A stretch of 52,739 nucleotides of DNA from Pseudomonadota bacterium (GTDB taxonomy: Bacteria; Myxococcota_A; UBA9160; PR03), in the NCBI GenBank assembly GCA_003576805.1, contig QEVM01000008.1, positions 1 through 52,739 of the forward strand, written 5' to 3'. Positions 34,202 through 42,933 of this stretch are shown one piece after another. Each line of letters starts with the position of its first letter. The stretch's first letter is position 1. A program made the position numbers and the translations under genes. Under the pieces are notes generated by a model. It had not been told where the DNA came from. It made no database searches and saw only the letters and a program-made list of their open reading frames with translations.

Positions 34202-35110
34202 ATGTCCGACAAGCCCTGCGTGTTCGTCCACACCAACCACCGCCAGTACGTCGGCGCGCTGGTCTCGCAGTACTCGATGCGCCGCAACTCGAAGAGCCCC
34301 GACGCCTTCGACGTGCGCATCCTGCACACGCAGGACCACGCGTTCCTGCGCGCGCGCGAGGGCCAGAGCTACCTGCGCGGCGGCGAGCAGGTGGTGTGGC
34401 GCTACGAGGACCTGCAGTCGTTCACGCCGCTGCGCTTCCTGCCGCCCGAGGCGATGGGCTACCGCGGGCGCGCGGTCGTGGTGGATCCCGACGTGTTCGC
34501 GGTGCAGGACGTCTTCGAGCTGCTCTCGCGCGACATGCAGGGCAAGTCGGTCCTGTGCCGCCCGCGCACCGGCTCGAAGGGGCTCTCGGGCTGCCTCGCG
34601 ACCAGCGTCATGCTGCTCGACTGCGCGAAGCTGACGCACTGGAACGTCGCGCAGGGCTTCGACGAGCTGTTCGAGGGCAAGCGCGACTACATGGACTGGA
34701 TCTGCCTGAAGCTCGAGCCGCGCGAGACGGTCGGCCTGCTCGAGGACGAGTGGAACGACTTCGACCGGCTGACGCCGCGCACGAAGATGATCCACAACAC
34801 GAAGCGCCACACGCAGCCCTGGAAGACCGGCCTGCCCGCCGACTTCCGGCCGGCGCCGAAGGGCGTGCACCCGCTCCAGCCGTCCACCTGGCTGCGCCCG
34901 GTGAAGCGGCTGCTCCAGGGCAGCAACGTGGTGTCGCACTACGCGCCGCACCCCGACCCGAACCAGGAGCGCTTCTTCTTCGGCCTGCTGCGCGAGTGCG
35001 TCGAGAAGAAGATCGTGACGGAGGAGATGCTGCGCGAGGAGATGCGGCGCAACCACATCCGCCACGACGCCTTCGAGGTGCTCGAGCGCACGCCGCCGCT
35101 CGCGGCTTAG
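34202..35110 (+). CDS. GT8-like glycosyltransferase, paralog B
   Basis: 302 residues, identical in length to paralog A and highly similar throughout. FVHTNHRQYVGALVSQYSMRR, VVVDPDVFAVQD (DxD), TSVMLLDCAKLTHWNV and IRHDAFEVLERTPPL mirror the first copy. The ATG at 34202 has a strong Shine-Dalgarno (GGAGGTG, 34188-34194), and TACCTT (34159-34164) is a plausible -10 giving a ~30-base leader. Its stop overlaps that of the convergent GT2 gene in TTAG (35107-35110). The duplication probably allows two similar sugars, or the same sugar at two positions, to be added. Confidence 0.75.
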   Translation: MSDKPCVFVHTNHRQYVGALVSQYSMRRNSKSPDAFDVRILHTQDHAFLRAREGQSYLRGGEQVVWRYEDLQSFTPLRFLPPEAMGYRGRAVVVDPDVFAVQDVFELLSRDMQGKSVLCRPRTGSKGLSGCLATSVMLLDCAKLTHWNVAQGFDELFEGKRDYMDWICLKLEPRETVGLLEDEWNDFDRLTPRTKMIHNTKRHTQPWKTGLPADFRPAPKGVHPLQPSTWLRPVKRLLQGSNVVSHYAPHPDPNQERFFFGLLRECVEKKIVTEEMLREEMRRNHIRHDAFEVLERTPPLAA

Positions 35111-36105
35111 TCCTCTGCCGCCGCGGGCGGCGCGATGCCGAACGCGCGGTGCACGAACGCGGGCGCGAGCTCGTGGGCCAGGCCGCAGTGATACGCGAGC
35201 CGGATCCGCAGCTCGCGCACGTCGTCGAGGTCGCCTTTGCGGAGCTTCTTGCGGATGCGCCGCCGCAGCGACACGATTTTGCGCAGCGTCTCGTACGCTC
35301 CGGGGTGTCGCTCCGCGAGCGCGCGCTGGATGCGCACCAGCTCGATCCCCTGGTAGAAGTGGCCCTGCAGCACGTACGCGAGCGTCGCGCGCGACGGCTC
35401 GACCGGGTGCCGCACGACCGCGTCCGGGCAGTAGCGCAGCCGCATTCCGGCGCGCAGGAGCTGCTTGCCGAGCAGCGTGTCCTCGCCGCCGCGCATGCGC
35501 GTCGTGCGGTTGGGCCCGAGCGCGGGGTCGTAGCGGTGCGCCGCGAACGCCTCGCGCCGGTACGCGCAGTTGGCGCCGAGCGGCGCGGCGGTCTGGTCGG
35601 CGGGGTCGAGCGAGTAGTCGAGCGGCTGCGGGCCGAGATCGTGGCGCGGTCCGAGGAAGCTCGTGCGCCGGCGCTCGACGAGCGGCCGGTACCAGTCGGG
35701 CGCGCCGGGCGGGTAGACGGGCTGCACCGGCCCGCCGCAGCCCGCGAGCGCCGCCGGACGGTCCGGCGCGAGCAGCGGCGCGCCGAGCGCGCGCAGCCAG
35801 CCGGGCTGCGGCAGCGCGTCGTCGTCGGTGAACGCGATCACGTCGCCCGCCGCCTCGTCGACGGCGCGGTTGAGCGCGTGCGACTTCCCGACGCGCGGCT
35901 CGAACACGATGCGGTCGCAGCGCTTCGCCAGCTCCGACGCGGCCGCGCCCGCGAGCGCGCTCGGCGCGCCGTTCACGACGAGCAGCACCTCGCCGCCGAG
36001 CTCCGCCGCCTGCTGCGACACGGTCTCGAGACAGGCGCGCAGCGCCGGCGAGTCGGCGCACGCCGTGACGACCACGCTCACCGGCACGCGCGCGCTGCGC
36101 TGCAC
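35107..36105 (-). CDS. Family 2 glycosyltransferase A
   Basis: 332 residues from GTG 36105. VSVVVTACADSPALRACLET opens the GT-A fold; FTDDDALPQPGWL contains the DDD/DxD metal site, and RMRGGEDTLLGKQLLRAG carries the ED motif. GKSHALNRAVDEAAGDVIAF is a strongly conserved block. It is a close paralog of the next gene, 2 bases upstream, with which it likely forms an operon. Predicted to add a sugar to an LPS-core or O-glycan precursor in the cytoplasm. Donor unknown. Confidence 0.86.
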   Translation of the reverse strand: MQRSARVPVSVVVTACADSPALRACLETVSQQAAELGGEVLLVVNGAPSALAGAAASELAKRCDRIVFEPRVGKSHALNRAVDEAAGDVIAFTDDDALPQPGWLRALGAPLLAPDRPAALAGCGGPVQPVYPPGAPDWYRPLVERRRTSFLGPRHDLGPQPLDYSLDPADQTAAPLGANCAYRREAFAAHRYDPALGPNRTTRMRGGEDTLLGKQLLRAGMRLRYCPDAVVRHPVEPSRATLAYVLQGHFYQGIELVRIQRALAERHPGAYETLRKIVSLRRRIRKKLRKGDLDDVRELRIRLAYHCGLAHELAPAFVHRAFGIAPPAAAED

Positions 36106-36107
36106 GG

Positions 36108-37136
36108 CTACTCGGCGCCCCGGAAGCGCTCGGGCCGCTCGATCGCGTCGAGCCGCCCGCGCTGGATCGCCTGCTTCAAGGCGAGCTCGCGCCGCCTCGC
36201 GCCTTCGACGCCCGCCAGCGACAGCCAGATCGCCAGCCGCCGCCGGCGCAGCTTCGCGAGCCGGTGGCGCAGCCGCGCGGGATCCTCGACGGGATCGCCG
36301 AGCGCGCGCGCGATCAGCACGTTCTGGACGCCTTGGAGATAGGCGCCGTGACGCACGTAGGCGTAGGTGGTGCGCGCGGCGTCGATCGGGTGGACGACGC
36401 GCGCGTCCGGGCAGTAGCGCAGGCGCGCGCCCTCGCGGAGCAGCCGCCGCCCGAGCAGGGTGTCCTCGCCGCCGCGCAGCCCGGTGGCGCGGTTGGGGCC
36501 GAGGCAGGTGTCGTAGCGATGACGTTCGAAGACCTCGCGGCGGTAGGCGCAGTTGGCGCCGATCGGCACGAGCGGCGCGTCGCCGCCCGCCGGGTAGTCG
36601 CAGGCGTGCGTGAAGGGCTCGTGGCGCGGGCCGATCTTCGCGTTGCGCACCAGCGCCCGGTACCACTCCGGCGTCCGCTCGGGCAGCTCGACCACGACGG
36701 GGCCGCCCGCGCCGACGAGATCCGCGGGACGCGCCGGATCGCGCAGCGGCGCGAGCAGCGCGGCCAGCCAGCCGGGCTGCGGGATGGCGTCGTCGTCGGT
36801 GAACGCGATCACGTCGCCGCGCGCCGCGGCGACGCCGGCGTTGAGCGCGTGCGACTTTCCGACGCACGGCTCGAAGACCAGGCGGTCGGCGAGCGCTGCG
36901 AGCGACGCGCGCGCGTCGGGCGCGAGCGCGGCCGGCGCCGCGTTGAGCGCGAGCAGCAGCTCGCCGCCGGCCGCCGCGACCTGCGCGCGCAGCGTCTCGA
37001 GACAACGCCGCAGCGGCGCGGAGTCGCAGCACGCGGTGACGAGGACCGTCACCGGGAGCCGACGCGCATTCGCTGCGGAGGAGTTCGTCTCGGTCAGTGG
37101 AGCGCTCCGCGCGGGTCGGACGGTTGCGGGCAACAT
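36108..37136 (-). CDS. Family 2 glycosyltransferase B
   Basis: 342 residues from ATG 37136; a GTG two codons earlier is also possible, and homology starts ~30 residues in (VTVLVTACCDSAPLRRCLET). The FTDDDAIPQPGWLAALL metal motif and LRGGEDTLLGRRLLREG match copy A, and VGKSHALNAGVAAARGDVIAF repeats the shared block. Tandem duplication of this enzyme is evident, probably with different acceptors. First of the two genes transcribed leftward; the 187-base gap to the divergent GT4 gene holds a tandem repeat and a candidate promoter. Confidence 0.85.
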   Translation of the reverse strand: MLPATVRPARSAPLTETNSSAANARRLPVTVLVTACCDSAPLRRCLETLRAQVAAAGGELLLALNAAPAALAPDARASLAALADRLVFEPCVGKSHALNAGVAAARGDVIAFTDDDAIPQPGWLAALLAPLRDPARPADLVGAGGPVVVELPERTPEWYRALVRNAKIGPRHEPFTHACDYPAGGDAPLVPIGANCAYRREVFERHRYDTCLGPNRATGLRGGEDTLLGRRLLREGARLRYCPDARVVHPIDAARTTYAYVRHGAYLQGVQNVLIARALGDPVEDPARLRHRLAKLRRRRLAIWLSLAGVEGARRRELALKQAIQRGRLDAIERPERFRGAE

Positions 37137-37191
37137 AGCCACGCGGCACGCCGTACACGAGCGCAGCGCGCGGCGACGAGGCGCGCGATCC

Positions 37192-37219
37192 TTGTCCGGC
37201 TCGGGGCCGTTGCTTACCG
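37192..37219 (+). promoter_or_regulatory. Candidate promoter of the GT4 gene
   Basis: TTGTCC (37192-37197) and TACCGT (37214-37219) stand 16 bases apart, a fair sigma-70 layout, about 105 bases before the GT4 ATG. The long leader contains the 9-bp tandem repeat. Weak match on the -10, so tentative. Confidence 0.3.
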
Positions 37220-37281
37220 TCGCGCGCAGCGAACCGTCTCCCGGCCGCCTCGATCCGCGCGGCGCGTCCACGACGGCGCGA

Positions 37282-37308
37282 GCTGCGCACGCTGCGCAAG
37301 CTGCGCAC
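37282..37308 (+). repeat. 9-bp tandem repeat, three copies
   Basis: GCTGCGCAC, GCTGCGCAA and GCTGCGCAC follow one another head to tail at 37282-37308, ending 15 bases before the GT4 ATG. The unit is a multiple of three, and the GT4 frame is open through it, so copy-number change would not shift a reading frame. Function, if any, is unknown. Confidence 0.7.
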
Positions 37309-37323
37309 GCTCGGGCAGGCGCG

Positions 37324-38601
37324 ATGGACGACACCGTGATGCAGCGCTCCGAAACGATCGCGGTTCCGCCCGGCGCGCCGCGCATCGCGTTCTACCTCGA
37401 CGACCTCGGCGGCGGCGGCGTCCAGCGCATGACGCTCGTGCTGGCCGGCGAGTTCGCGCGGCACGGTTTTCCCACCGACGTGCTGGTCAACGAGACGACC
37501 GGCGAGTTCCGCGACCGCGTGCCGCCCGGCGTCCGCGTGATCGAGCTGGCGCCGGCGGCGCCGACGCTCGGCTGCGTACACGCGCTGCGCGCCGATCCTC
37601 CGCTCGGCATGTACCTGGCGCACCGGCTGGTGCTCGACTGGAGGCGCACCCGGCGGCTGCTCGACCGCATCCCGCCGCTGGTCCGCCACCTCGCGGCCGA
37701 GCCGACCGCGTGCCTGGTGAGCGCGACGCCGCGCATCAACATCATCGCGGCGATCGCGGCGCGCGCGGAGAGCTCCGGCACGCGCGTCATCCTGACCGAG
37801 CGCAACTCGATCCTGGCCAAGCTCGAGAAGGGCCGCTGGCGCGAGCTCGTGCCGGTCATGAAGCGCGCCTACCGGCTCGCGGACCACGTCGTCGCGGTGT
37901 CGGAGGACCTCGCCCGGGAGGTCGCCGCCGCGCTCGACCTGCCCGGCGGCGTGCTCGCCATCCACAACCCCGTGGTCGGCGCCGACCTCGAGCAGCAGGC
38001 GGCCGCCCCGCTCGACGATCCGTGGTTCGCGCCCGGCGCGCCGCCGGTCGTGCTCGGCGCCGGGCGGCTCTCGACGCAGAAGGACTTCGAGAGCCTGGTG
38101 CGCGCCTTCGCGATCGTGCGGCGCGAACGGCCGTGCCGGCTGCTGATCCTCGGCAAGGAGCGCGACGCCAAGCGCGACGTCGCCCGCCGCGAGGCGCTGC
38201 TCGCGATCGCGCGCGAGGAGGGCGTCGCGGACGACGTGCGGCTGCCCGGCTTCGTCGCGAATCCGTTCCCGTACATGGCGCGCGCGGCGCTGTTCGCGCT
38301 CTCGTCGCGCGACGAGGGACTGCCGGGCGTGCTCATCCAGGCGATGGCGTGCGGCACGCCCGTGGTCAGCACCGACTGTCCGACGGGACCGCGCGAGATC
38401 CTCGAGGGCGGGCGCTTCGGGCCGCTGGTGCCGGTGGGCGACGCGAAGGCGCTCGCCGAGGCGATCCGCGCGACGCTCGACGCGCCGCCGGCGCGCGAGA
38501 CGATGGTCGCGCGCGCCCGCTGCTTCTCGGTGGAGCGGGCCTTCGCGCGCTACCGCTCGCTCGCGCTGGAGGGGCGCGACTTCGCGGCGTTCAGCGCGTG
38601 A
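37324..38601 (+). CDS. Family 4 glycosyltransferase
   Basis: 425 residues from ATG 37324 (the ATG at 37339 is possible). GT-B fold: YLDDLGGGGVQRMTLVLAGE is the N-terminal glycine loop, VLGAGRLSTQKDFESLVRAF begins the donor lobe, and SRDEGLPGVLIQAMACGTPV is the EX7E donor motif, with TDCPTGPREIL after it. This wording is that of retaining GT4 enzymes of LPS core and O-antigen synthesis such as the WaaG/PglH type. Transcribed rightward, it overlaps the convergent GT2 gene by 11 bases at the stops. The upstream frame remains open, but the coding signal starts at this ATG. Confidence 0.88.
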   Translation: MDDTVMQRSETIAVPPGAPRIAFYLDDLGGGGVQRMTLVLAGEFARHGFPTDVLVNETTGEFRDRVPPGVRVIELAPAAPTLGCVHALRADPPLGMYLAHRLVLDWRRTRRLLDRIPPLVRHLAAEPTACLVSATPRINIIAAIAARAESSGTRVILTERNSILAKLEKGRWRELVPVMKRAYRLADHVVAVSEDLAREVAAALDLPGGVLAIHNPVVGADLEQQAAAPLDDPWFAPGAPPVVLGAGRLSTQKDFESLVRAFAIVRRERPCRLLILGKERDAKRDVARREALLAIAREEGVADDVRLPGFVANPFPYMARAALFALSSRDEGLPGVLIQAMACGTPVVSTDCPTGPREILEGGRFGPLVPVGDAKALAEAIRATLDAPPARETMVARARCFSVERAFARYRSLALEGRDFAAFSA

Positions 38602-39559
38602 GCGCGCCGCCCGCGACCGCGCGCCGGCGCGGCGCCGCGTAGTACTGGAAGCGCCCGCCGAACCAGCGCCCGTAGACCTCGCCCGCGAGGCGCGTCACCT
38701 CGAACGCCCACGCCGCGAGCCGCTTGCGCGAGCCGAGCCGCCACGGCAGCGACGCGACCTCGGCGAGCAGCGCGCGCGCGATGCGGCGCCGCTTCTTGCG
38801 CCAGCGGCGCGGGTCGTCGTGGTTGCGGTCGTGCAGCGCGCGCAGGTTGCCGACGCGGAACGCGCGCCGCATCACGCCCGCGAAGGTGAGCCGCTCGGCG
38901 TCCCAGCTGCGCAGCACGACGGAGCGCGGCGCGACCGCGTGCGTCGCGCCGGCGCCGACGGCGCGGATCATGAAGTCGACGTCCTCGCCGCCCGAGAGCG
39001 CGAACTCGGGCGCGAAGACCGGGCCGCGCGCCGCGAGCCGCTCGATCAGCGGGCGCGCGACGAGCACGTTGAAGGTGCCCGCGCCCGACGGCAGGCCCCA
39101 GCGGTTGGTGCCCTCGAAGGCCGGCGTGCGGAAGATCTTGAGGTCCTCCTGCCAAGGCGCGAGCCGCACGTCCGCGCACCAGTTCCAGCCGCCGAACACG
39201 AGCTCTGCGCCGCTCGCGCGCCAGGCGGCTTCGAGGTGGTGCAACCAGTCGGGCTGCGGGACGTCGTCGTCGTCGAGACACGCGACGGCGTCGGCGCCGC
39301 GCGCGAGCGCCTCGCGCAGCACCGTGTTGCGCGCGAACGAGATGCCGGGCTGCGGCTCGCGCACCGCGACCAGCGGGCACGGGAAGCGCGCCGCGAGCTC
39401 CGCGACCACGTCCTCGGCGCCGCCGCCCGGCGCGTTGTCGGCGACGACGACGAGCGCGCCGCCGCCTGGGGGATGCGCGTGCAGCGCCGCGGCGACGGCC
39501 TCCAGGCAGGCGCGCAGCTCGGCGTTGCGGCCGCAGGTGCAGATGCAGACGGCGATCAT
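38591..39559 (-). CDS. Family 2 glycosyltransferase C
   Basis: 322 residues; ATG 39559 overlaps the ABC transporter stop by ATGA, so the two are co-translated. IAVCICTCGRNAELRACLEA opens the fold; CLDDDDVPQPDWLHHL contains the DxD site; LSGGEDVDFMIRA is the ED motif. ISFARNTVLREALARGADAV is the typical block before the metal site. Unlike the paralog pair at 35107-37136, it has a Trp-rich middle (GGWNWCADVRLAPW). The last ~90 residues are very basic (RRWRKKRRRI), perhaps for membrane contact. Likely adds a sugar to the substrate of the adjacent flippase. Confidence 0.86.
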   Translation of the reverse strand: MIAVCICTCGRNAELRACLEAVAAALHAHPPGGGALVVVADNAPGGGAEDVVAELAARFPCPLVAVREPQPGISFARNTVLREALARGADAVACLDDDDVPQPDWLHHLEAAWRASGAELVFGGWNWCADVRLAPWQEDLKIFRTPAFEGTNRWGLPSGAGTFNVLVARPLIERLAARGPVFAPEFALSGGEDVDFMIRAVGAGATHAVAPRSVVLRSWDAERLTFAGVMRRAFRVGNLRALHDRNHDDPRRWRKKRRRIARALLAEVASLPWRLGSRKRLAAWAFEVTRLAGEVYGRWFGGRFQYYAAPRRRAVAGGALTR

Positions 39560-41280
39560 CGCAGCGCGATCTCTTCGCGCGCCGCCGGCGCCGCGCCGTG
39601 CACGTCCGCGACGCGCCCCTTCTCGATGCGGTAGACGACGTCCGCGACGTCGAGGAATTCCGGGCGGTGGGTGATCGCGAGCACCGTCGTCTCGCTGCTG
39701 AGCCGGCCGATCTCGGCGGCGACGGTGCGCGCCGTCTCCGGATCGAGCGCGCTCGTCACCTCGTCGAGGATCAGGAGCCGCGGTCGCCGCGCGAGCGCGC
39801 GCGCGAGCGCGATGCGCTGGCGCTCGCCGCCCGAGAGCCGGCCGCCGGTCTCGCCGACCACGGTGTCGAGCCCCTTCGGCTGCGCGGCCACGAAGCCGGC
39901 CGCGCCCGCCAGCTCGAGCGCGTGGCCGACGTCGGCGTCGCTGATGCGCTCGTCGCCGAGCGTCACGTTGGCGCGGATCGTGTCGTGCAGCAGCACGTTC
40001 TCCTGCGGCACGTAGCCGACGAGGTCGCGCCACGACCCGAGGTCCAGCTCGTCGAGCGAGCGCCCGTCGATCGAGATGCGGCCGCGCGTCGGCTGGTAGA
40101 GCCCGAGGATCAGGTCGACGATCGACGTCTTGCCCGCGCCCGACGGCCCGAGCAGCACGGTGCAGCGGTGCGAGCGGATCTCGAGGCTGACGTCGTCGAG
40201 CACGAGGTGGCTGCCGTGGCTGAGCTCGACGTGCTCCAGGCGGATCTCCCGCTCGAAGCGCGCGGGCGCCTTGCCGGGCGAGAGCTCGCGCGCCGATTCG
40301 CCCTCCTCGATCAGCTCGGCGGTCGACGAGTAGGAGCCCTCGAGCATCACGATGCGCTGATACGACTTCTGGATCTTGCCGGTGGACGCGAGGATGCGCG
40401 CCAGCAGCAGCGACGAGACGACCATCTCGGGCAGCGGCGCGAGCTGGAGCGACCAGAGCGGGTAGAACGCCGCGCACAGCAGCAGCGCGGTCAGCGCGTC
40501 CTGGACGTTCGCGAGCGCCTCGCGGTTCACCGCGGCGCGCCGCAGCAGCTTGCGGTTGCGGCGGATGTTGCCGTTGAGGAGGTCGATGAACGCCGACTCG
40601 CGCCCCATCGCCTTGAGCGGCTTGGCGTTGCGGATCGACTCCATGAAGAGCGAGAGCAGCTTGCGCTGCATGGCGAGCGTCTTGCGCGCGTTCTGGCGCG
40701 CGTAGCGCACCAGCGACCGCATCCCGAAGCCGATCAGCGAGCCGATCGTGAGCGCGCCGATCGCGAGCTGCCAGGACACCGCGACCGACACCGCCGTGTA
40801 GGTGACGGTCTGGATCGCCATCGAGAGCAGCAGCGCGATCTCGACGTAGTAGTCGCCCGCCTTCGCGCTCTCGCTGGAGAGCACGTTGCCGAGCCGGCCG
40901 CTCTGCTGCTGGAGCAGGTAGCCCCAGCGCGCGCGCAGCATGGTCGCGACGACCTTGCGGCGCAGCTCGGTCACGATCTCGGCCGACGCGAAGCCCACGT
41001 AGATCATCGCCGCGGCCCGCAGCACCGACTTCAGGACCAGCGTCACGGCGACGAACACGAGCACGTCGCCGAGGCTCGGGTGGAAGCCGCGCTCGCCGAG
41101 CCAGCGCAGCACGCGCGCGCCGAAGCCGTCGCCCTCCGTGCCGCCCACGACGAGGCTCACCAGCGGGATCAGCGCCGCGATGCCCACGCCCTCGAAGAGG
41201 CCCGAGACGAGCAGGCACGCAATCGTCCCGAACGACCGGGAGCGGGGCCCGGAGAAGTAGAAGCCGAAGATGCTGCGCAT
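39556..41280 (-). CDS. ABC transporter, MsbA/flippase type (fused permease-ATPase)
   Basis: 574 residues. Residues ~15-310 are a six-helix exporter transmembrane domain; residues ~345-570 are the ATPase. Walker A LLGPSGAGKT (378-385 core), the Q-loop VPQENVLLHD, signature LSGGERQRIALA, Walker B RLLILDEVTSALD and H-loop AITHR are all intact. Half-size exporters like this work as homodimers to flip lipid A or lipid-linked glycans across the inner membrane. In this setting it should deliver the glycolipid to the LptFG system. An upstream frame exists; ATG 41280 is at the first membrane helix. No clear Shine-Dalgarno. Confidence 0.9.
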   Translation of the reverse strand: MRSIFGFYFSGPRSRSFGTIACLLVSGLFEGVGIAALIPLVSLVVGGTEGDGFGARVLRWLGERGFHPSLGDVLVFVAVTLVLKSVLRAAAMIYVGFASAEIVTELRRKVVATMLRARWGYLLQQQSGRLGNVLSSESAKAGDYYVEIALLLSMAIQTVTYTAVSVAVSWQLAIGALTIGSLIGFGMRSLVRYARQNARKTLAMQRKLLSLFMESIRNAKPLKAMGRESAFIDLLNGNIRRNRKLLRRAAVNREALANVQDALTALLLCAAFYPLWSLQLAPLPEMVVSSLLLARILASTGKIQKSYQRIVMLEGSYSSTAELIEEGESARELSPGKAPARFEREIRLEHVELSHGSHLVLDDVSLEIRSHRCTVLLGPSGAGKTSIVDLILGLYQPTRGRISIDGRSLDELDLGSWRDLVGYVPQENVLLHDTIRANVTLGDERISDADVGHALELAGAAGFVAAQPKGLDTVVGETGGRLSGGERQRIALARALARRPRLLILDEVTSALDPETARTVAAEIGRLSSETTVLAITHRPEFLDVADVVYRIEKGRVADVHGAAPAAREEIALR

Positions 41281-41420
41281 GGTGGACCCGGAAAGGGGGC
41301 GGAGTGGCGTGGGCCCGAGAGTCCCAGACCGGCCCCCGCTTTGCCAGAGGCGTCGCCCTTCGGGGAGATGCTGCGAGCACGAACGTGCGTCGCGCGCTGC
41401 GGACCGGAAGAATTGGCGAC

Positions 41421-42467
41421 ATGCCGCCGCCCGTCCTGCGCACGCTCCGCGCCGAGGAGCGCGAAGCCGTGCTCGACCTCCTCGACGAGTGGCCGCTCTC
41501 AAACGGCTGGCGCGGCCGCGACTTCTTCCGCCGCTACGTCGAGCTCGATCCGCACTACGCCGACGACGACTTCTGGGTGGCGGAGCACGACGGCCGGCTC
41601 GCGGCCTGCGTGCAGATCTTTCCGCGGCGCCTGCGCGTGCGCGGCGACGCGGTGCCGGTGGGCGGCATCGGCTCGGTCTTCACCAGCGAGCGCGCGCGCG
41701 GCAGCGGCGTCGCGTCGTCGCTGCTCGAGGCGGCGGTCGACGCGATGCGCGCGCGCGGCATGGAGCTCTCGCTGCTCTTCGCCTCGCGCCACGCGTTCTA
41801 CGGGCGGCTCGGCTGGATGCTCTGGCCGCGGCGCCGGCCGCTCTGGCTGCGCGGCGAGCGCACGGCGGCGCCCGATCGCGCGCGCCGCATCGAGCCGTTC
41901 GAGGCGGCGCGCGATCTCGACGCGGTGATCGCGCTGCACGAGCGCTACGGCGCGGCGCTCGACGGCGCGGTGCTGCGCGAGCGCGCCTACTGGCTCGGTC
42001 AGCTCGGCTTCGCCGGCAATCCGCTCGAGGACTTCGCCGTCGCGAGGGACGCCGCGGGCCGCGTCGAGGCGTACGCGCGCGGCTGTCTGCTCGAAGGCAT
42101 CTACATGGTCACGGAGGTCGGACGCGCGCCGGACGCCGCCGCCGCGCTCGCCGATTGCGTCGTGCACCTGATGGCGCCGCGCGAGCCCGATCCCATCGCG
42201 GCGCGCGCCGCGCGCGGATCCGCCGAGCTGCGGCGCGTGATGGTCGCGCCGGCGGTCGACGATCCCGCGCTCGGCGCGGCGCTCGCCGCGCGCGGCGTCG
42301 AGCGGCGCTCCTTCGAGGAGCGCTCCGCGATGCTGCGCGTGGTGGACGCCGCCGCGCTCGCGCGCCGCTTCGGCGACGCGCGCGCGCCGGACGAGAGCGA
42401 GGCCGACTGGCTCGCGCGCCTGCTGCCGCCCGAGCGCCTGTGCTTCTGGCCGTCCGACCGCTTCTGA
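41421..42467 (+). CDS. GNAT acetyltransferase (Eis-like)
   Basis: 348 residues. The first half carries a GNAT domain: ACVQIFPRRLRVRGDAVPVG is the core beta sheet, and SERARGSGVASSLLEAAV is the acetyl-CoA-binding Q/RxxGxG/A motif. FYGRLGWMLWPRRRPLW is the usual late segment. The second half is a further GNAT-like/sterol-carrier-type region as in Eis proteins. It acetylates an amine on a small molecule or peptide; the target is unknown. ATG 41421 lies 140 bases from the divergent ABC transporter start. GAATT sits ~6 bases upstream of the ATG, without a Shine-Dalgarno. Confidence 0.83.
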   Translation: MPPPVLRTLRAEEREAVLDLLDEWPLSNGWRGRDFFRRYVELDPHYADDDFWVAEHDGRLAACVQIFPRRLRVRGDAVPVGGIGSVFTSERARGSGVASSLLEAAVDAMRARGMELSLLFASRHAFYGRLGWMLWPRRRPLWLRGERTAAPDRARRIEPFEAARDLDAVIALHERYGAALDGAVLRERAYWLGQLGFAGNPLEDFAVARDAAGRVEAYARGCLLEGIYMVTEVGRAPDAAAALADCVVHLMAPREPDPIAARAARGSAELRRVMVAPAVDDPALGAALAARGVERRSFEERSAMLRVVDAAALARRFGDARAPDESEADWLARLLPPERLCFWPSDRF

Positions 42468-42531
42468 TCGCTCGCCCTCGCGTGCGGCGCGCGCGATCGG
42501 CGTCGGCTAGAGAAGAGGGGAGGGCCGGATC

Positions 42532-42933
42532 ATGCGATCACCGTCATTCGTGCGCTTCGCTGCGCGCACCGCGTTCGCCGCGCTGCTGTCGCTGGCGTGC
42601 TCCGCATCGGCGGGCTCCGACGTCTCGCAGGACGCGCTGCTGCGCCAGATCGAGTCGCCCGAGCCGCCGCTCGTGCTCGACGTGCGCACGCCCGGCGAGT
42701 TCGCGAGCGGCCGCGTGCCCGGCGCCGTCAACGTCCCGGTGAACGAGGTCGCGCAGCGCATCGAGGCGCTCGCGCCGGCGCGCGATCGCGACATCGTCGT
42801 CTACTGCGAGAAGGGCCCGCGCGCGCGCGCCGCGCAGGCGACGCTGCAAGGCGCCGGCTTCACGTCGGTGCGCCACCTCGAGGGCGACATGAGCGCGTGG
42901 CGCAGGCAGAAGCTGCCCTGCGAAGGCTGCTGA
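42532..42933 (+). CDS. Periplasmic rhodanese-like protein
   Basis: 133 residues. A Sec signal peptide (FAALLSLACSASA, cleavage near residue 27) is followed by one rhodanese domain: VLDVRTPGEFASGRVPGAVN and the active-site loop VYCEKGPRARAA with Cys92. Rhodaneses move sulfane sulfur or act as thiol/disulfide or phosphate-like handlers; periplasmic forms are often poorly defined. GGGGAGGG before ATG 42532 is a strong Shine-Dalgarno. The next gene begins inside its 3' end. Lipobox-like LAC at residues 21-23 is imperfect, so soluble export is preferred. Confidence 0.87.
   Translation: MRSPSFVRFAARTAFAALLSLACSASAGSDVSQDALLRQIESPEPPLVLDVRTPGEFASGRVPGAVNVPVNEVAQRIEALAPARDRDIVVYCEKGPRARAAQATLQGAGFTSVRHLEGDMSAWRRQKLPCEGC

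Noticed and set aside
31067..36061. Minus-strand open frame of 1664 codons
   Set aside because: It runs antisense through GT8 paralog B and out of frame through the sulfotransferase and GT2 genes; only the 302-codon end is a gene.
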